Source of the DNA: CAIOSQ01 sp041178225
GTDB taxonomy: Bacteria; Pseudomonadota; Alphaproteobacteria; CACIAM-22H2
Length of the DNA stretch: 6,265 nt
Reading direction: 5' to 3'
Assembly (NCBI GenBank): GCA_041178225.1
Contig: JBEGVV010000064.1
Span: forward strand, 1 to 6,265
Shown here: in pieces, positions 4,578 through 6,265 of the stretch
Numbering within the stretch: position 1 is the stretch's first letter
How the letters are laid out: each line of letters begins with the position of its first letter
The notes under the pieces: generated by a model
Database searches by the model: none
What the model was told of the DNA's origin: nothing
The model's input: only the letters and a program-made list of their open reading frames with translations
Translations under genes and position numbers: made by a program

Positions 4578-6265
4578 GTCGTTGGGGTGGGGCGCCGCGG
4601 CGTCGAAGGCCGCGCCGAAGAACCGCGCGAGGCGCGCGAAGAGGATGCGCTGGTTGGGCCTGCGCGATATGCCGTGGCCCTCGTCGTCGAAGACGAGCAC
4701 CTCGTGCGGCACGCGCGCGGCTTCGAGCGCGGCCACGACCTCGCGCAGGTTGGCGGGCGTGACGTTGGGGTCGCGCGCGCCCTGCACGACGAGCAGCGCG
4801 CCGCGGATGGCGCCGACGAAATGCACCGGCGAGCGCTCGCGGTAGCGCGCGGGCTGCGTCGACGGGCTGCCGCCCATCATCTCCTCGCTGTAGGGCCGCA
4901 GGTCCGGCCTTGTCGTCTCGTAGTCGACCACGAGGTCGGTCATGCCGCAGATCGGCGCCGCCGCGGCGACGACCTCGCGCGGCCAGCGCGTGATCGCGCA
5001 CCACGAGGAATAGCCGCCATAGGACGTGCCGGTGATGCCGACGCGGCCGGGCCGCGCGACGCCCTCGCGCAGGAGGTGCTCGATGCCGGCGCGGATGTCG
5101 TCCTGCTCGAGCCCGCCCCAGGAGCATTCCTTGATCTTCTCGCGGAAGGCGAGGCCGAAGCCCGTGGAGCCGCGGTAGTTGGGCTCCAGCACGTCGAAGC
5201 CGCACCACGCCATGTACTGGACGAAGGGGCTGATGCGCGCCTCGGCATGCGCCGTCGGGCCGCCATGGACCTGCACGACGAGGCCGCGGGAGGGACGCGC
5301 CTTCGTGCGCGTGAGCCAGCCCTGGACCTCCAGCCCGTCGACCGAGCGCCAGGAGATGCTCTCGGGCGCGGCGAAGTCGGTGGGGCGCAGCTTCGTGAAG
5401 GGCCAGCCGCGCGACAGGCTCAGCGCCGCGGTCGGGAACTCCTTCGACAGCCGCACGACGTCGCGCGGGTGGTGGGCGTTCACGAAGGTGCCGACCCAGC
5501 GGCCATCCGGCGTCGGCGCCAGCGGCATGAACGTGCCGGGCGGCCCGCCGAAGGGCTCCATCGGCGTGCCGTCGGCGGCGTGGATGCTCGCCCTGGTGAC
5601 GGCGCGCGCGGTCTCGACGACCACGAAGCCGCCATGTCCCTTGAGCGGGTAGGCGTGCTCGACGTCGCGGGACGGATCGTCGACCACCCAGCGCAGCGCG
5701 CCGCTGTCGACATGCAGCAGGCCGACGCGCTTGTGCGTCGGCGTCTCGGCGACGACGAGCGCGGTCTCGCCGTCGGCGAGCCAGCGCCCGGAGACCTTCG
5801 CGGTCCGCCCCGCGTCCAGGATCTCGCGATCGCCCGACCCGTCGATGCCAACGCACCAGAGCTGCGTGCCCGCGGGATCGCGGTCCTTGCGCACGTAGAG
5901 GATTCGCCGGCCGCCCTCGTCGAGCTGCGGCGCGCCGGTGCCCGGCCTCTCGGGCCGCGCGACGACGCGGCGCGCGCCGGTGGCGACGTCGTGGGCGTAG
6001 ACGAGGAAGGGCTCTATCTCCGCGCCGGTGGCCGGGTCGCGGTTGGCGGCGTAGACGAGCGTGCGCCCATCCGGCGCCAGGCGGCCGCCGCGCAGGAAAT
6101 GGGCGGGTTCCCCGTCCGTGAGCAGGCGCCGCGCATGCGGCGGAGCGACGGCGACGGCGTAGAGCCGCGTGCGCTCGTCTCCGGCACGGTCCTCCGCGAC
6201 CAGGACCTCCGCGCCGTCGGGCGTCCAGCCGACCACGTAGCTGTCGTCGGGGCTGGAGGTGATGC
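4563..6265 (-). CDS. S9-family serine peptidase (prolyl oligopeptidase / acylaminoacyl-peptidase type), 5' end outside window
   Basis: An alpha/beta-hydrolase peptidase preceded by a beta-propeller. The frame runs open to the right edge (residues ITSSPDDSY precede the GTG at 6236), so the true start lies outside. Numbering from that GTG, residues 1 to about 290 show repeated propeller-blade strands (for example WTPDGAEVLVAE, LAPDGRTLVYAA, APTPDGRWVG). The catalytic domain (about 295-545) holds the oxyanion-region HGGP (324-327), PNYRGSTGFG (352-361), the nucleophile Ser405 in GTSYGGYS, Asp489 in QGARDPNVTP and His521 in DDEGHG. The catalytic triad is complete, so an active enzyme is expected. 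The family cleaves short peptides, often next to proline or at blocked N-termini; the propeller limits substrate size. Location is unknown because any signal peptide is off the window. It overlaps the binding-protein gene by ATGA, implying a joint role, perhaps in peptide or amide scavenging (inference). Confidence 0.9.
   Translation of the reverse strand, partial: ITSSPDDSYVVGWTPDGAEVLVAEDRAGDERTRLYAVAVAPPHARRLLTDGEPAHFLRGGRLAPDGRTLVYAANRDPATGAEIEPFLVYAHDVATGARRVVARPERPGTGAPQLDEGGRRILYVRKDRDPAGTQLWCVGIDGSGDREILDAGRTAKVSGRWLADGETALVVAETPTHKRVGLLHVDSGALRWVVDDPSRDVEHAYPLKGHGGFVVVETARAVTRASIHAADGTPMEPFGGPPGTFMPLAPTPDGRWVGTFVNAHHPRDVVRLSKEFPTAALSLSRGWPFTKLRPTDFAAPESISWRSVDGLEVQGWLTRTKARPSRGLVVQVHGGPTAHAEARISPFVQYMAWCGFDVLEPNYRGSTGFGLAFREKIKECSWGGLEQDDIRAGIEHLLREGVARPGRVGITGTSYGGYSSWCAITRWPREVVAAAAPICGMTDLVVDYETTRPDLRPYSEEMMGGSPSTQPARYRERSPVHFVGAIRGALLVVQGARDPNVTPANLREVVAALEAARVPHEVLVFDDEGHGISRRPNQRILFARLARFFGAAFDAAAPHPNDGRPT

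Noticed and set aside
4567..5856. Upstream extension of the binding-protein frame, which stays open to 5856 and would give a 778-residue protein
   Set aside because: The extra part is Arg/Ala-rich and overlaps the peptidase coding region in another frame. The signal peptide and Shine-Dalgarno site at 4566 fix the true start.
1..6265. Mobile elements, CRISPR arrays, tRNA or rRNA genes
   Set aside because: No transposase, long terminal inverted repeats, regularly spaced repeats or RNA-gene folds were seen; coding sequence fills nearly the whole window.

Overview
The window is about 70% or more G+C by eye and densely packed, with six genes and only three short gaps. It reads like a chromosomal segment of an alphaproteobacterium. 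The best clue is a two-component pair whose receiver, DNA-binding and kinase sequences match ChvI/ChvG (ExoS/ChvI), a system typical of Hyphomicrobiales (Rhizobiales) and relatives. A genus cannot be named from the sequence alone.

Layout, left to right. (1) Bases 1-216, plus strand: the last 71 codons of an exported protein ending in a PEP-CTERM sorting tail. (2) Bases 227-252: a GC-rich 10-bp hairpin between two converging genes, probably a shared terminator. (3) Bases 2606 down to 253, minus strand: a two-gene operon, response regulator (chvI) then sensor kinase (chvG), joined by an ATGA overlap. (4) Bases 2607-2747: a 141-bp divergent control region with a perfect TATAAT facing chvI, a second weaker -10-like copy and a leader hairpin. 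(5) Bases 2748-3509, plus strand: a HugZ-like flavin/heme-binding-fold protein with a C-terminal DUF2470 domain. (6) Bases 3510-3526: a small hairpin at the next convergent junction. (7) Minus strand from the right edge to 3520: an S9-family serine peptidase, cut at its 5' end by the window, overlapping by ATGA a periplasmic NMT1/SsuA-like substrate-binding protein.

Working together: ChvG is an inner-membrane sensor that phosphorylates ChvI, in relatives a global regulator of envelope, acid and exopolysaccharide responses. The peptidase and binding protein look like a co-translated pair, possibly a degradation and uptake unit, but no permease or ATPase gene lies in the window. The PEP-CTERM protein belongs to an exosortase-dependent surface system encoded elsewhere.

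I see no clearly new system, mobile element, CRISPR array or RNA gene. The points most worth a second look are the peptidase/binding-protein coupling, the absence of the usual chvIG neighbours (pckA, hprK, PTS genes), the divergent control region, and the PEP-CTERM protein with its Asp/Asn-rich segment.
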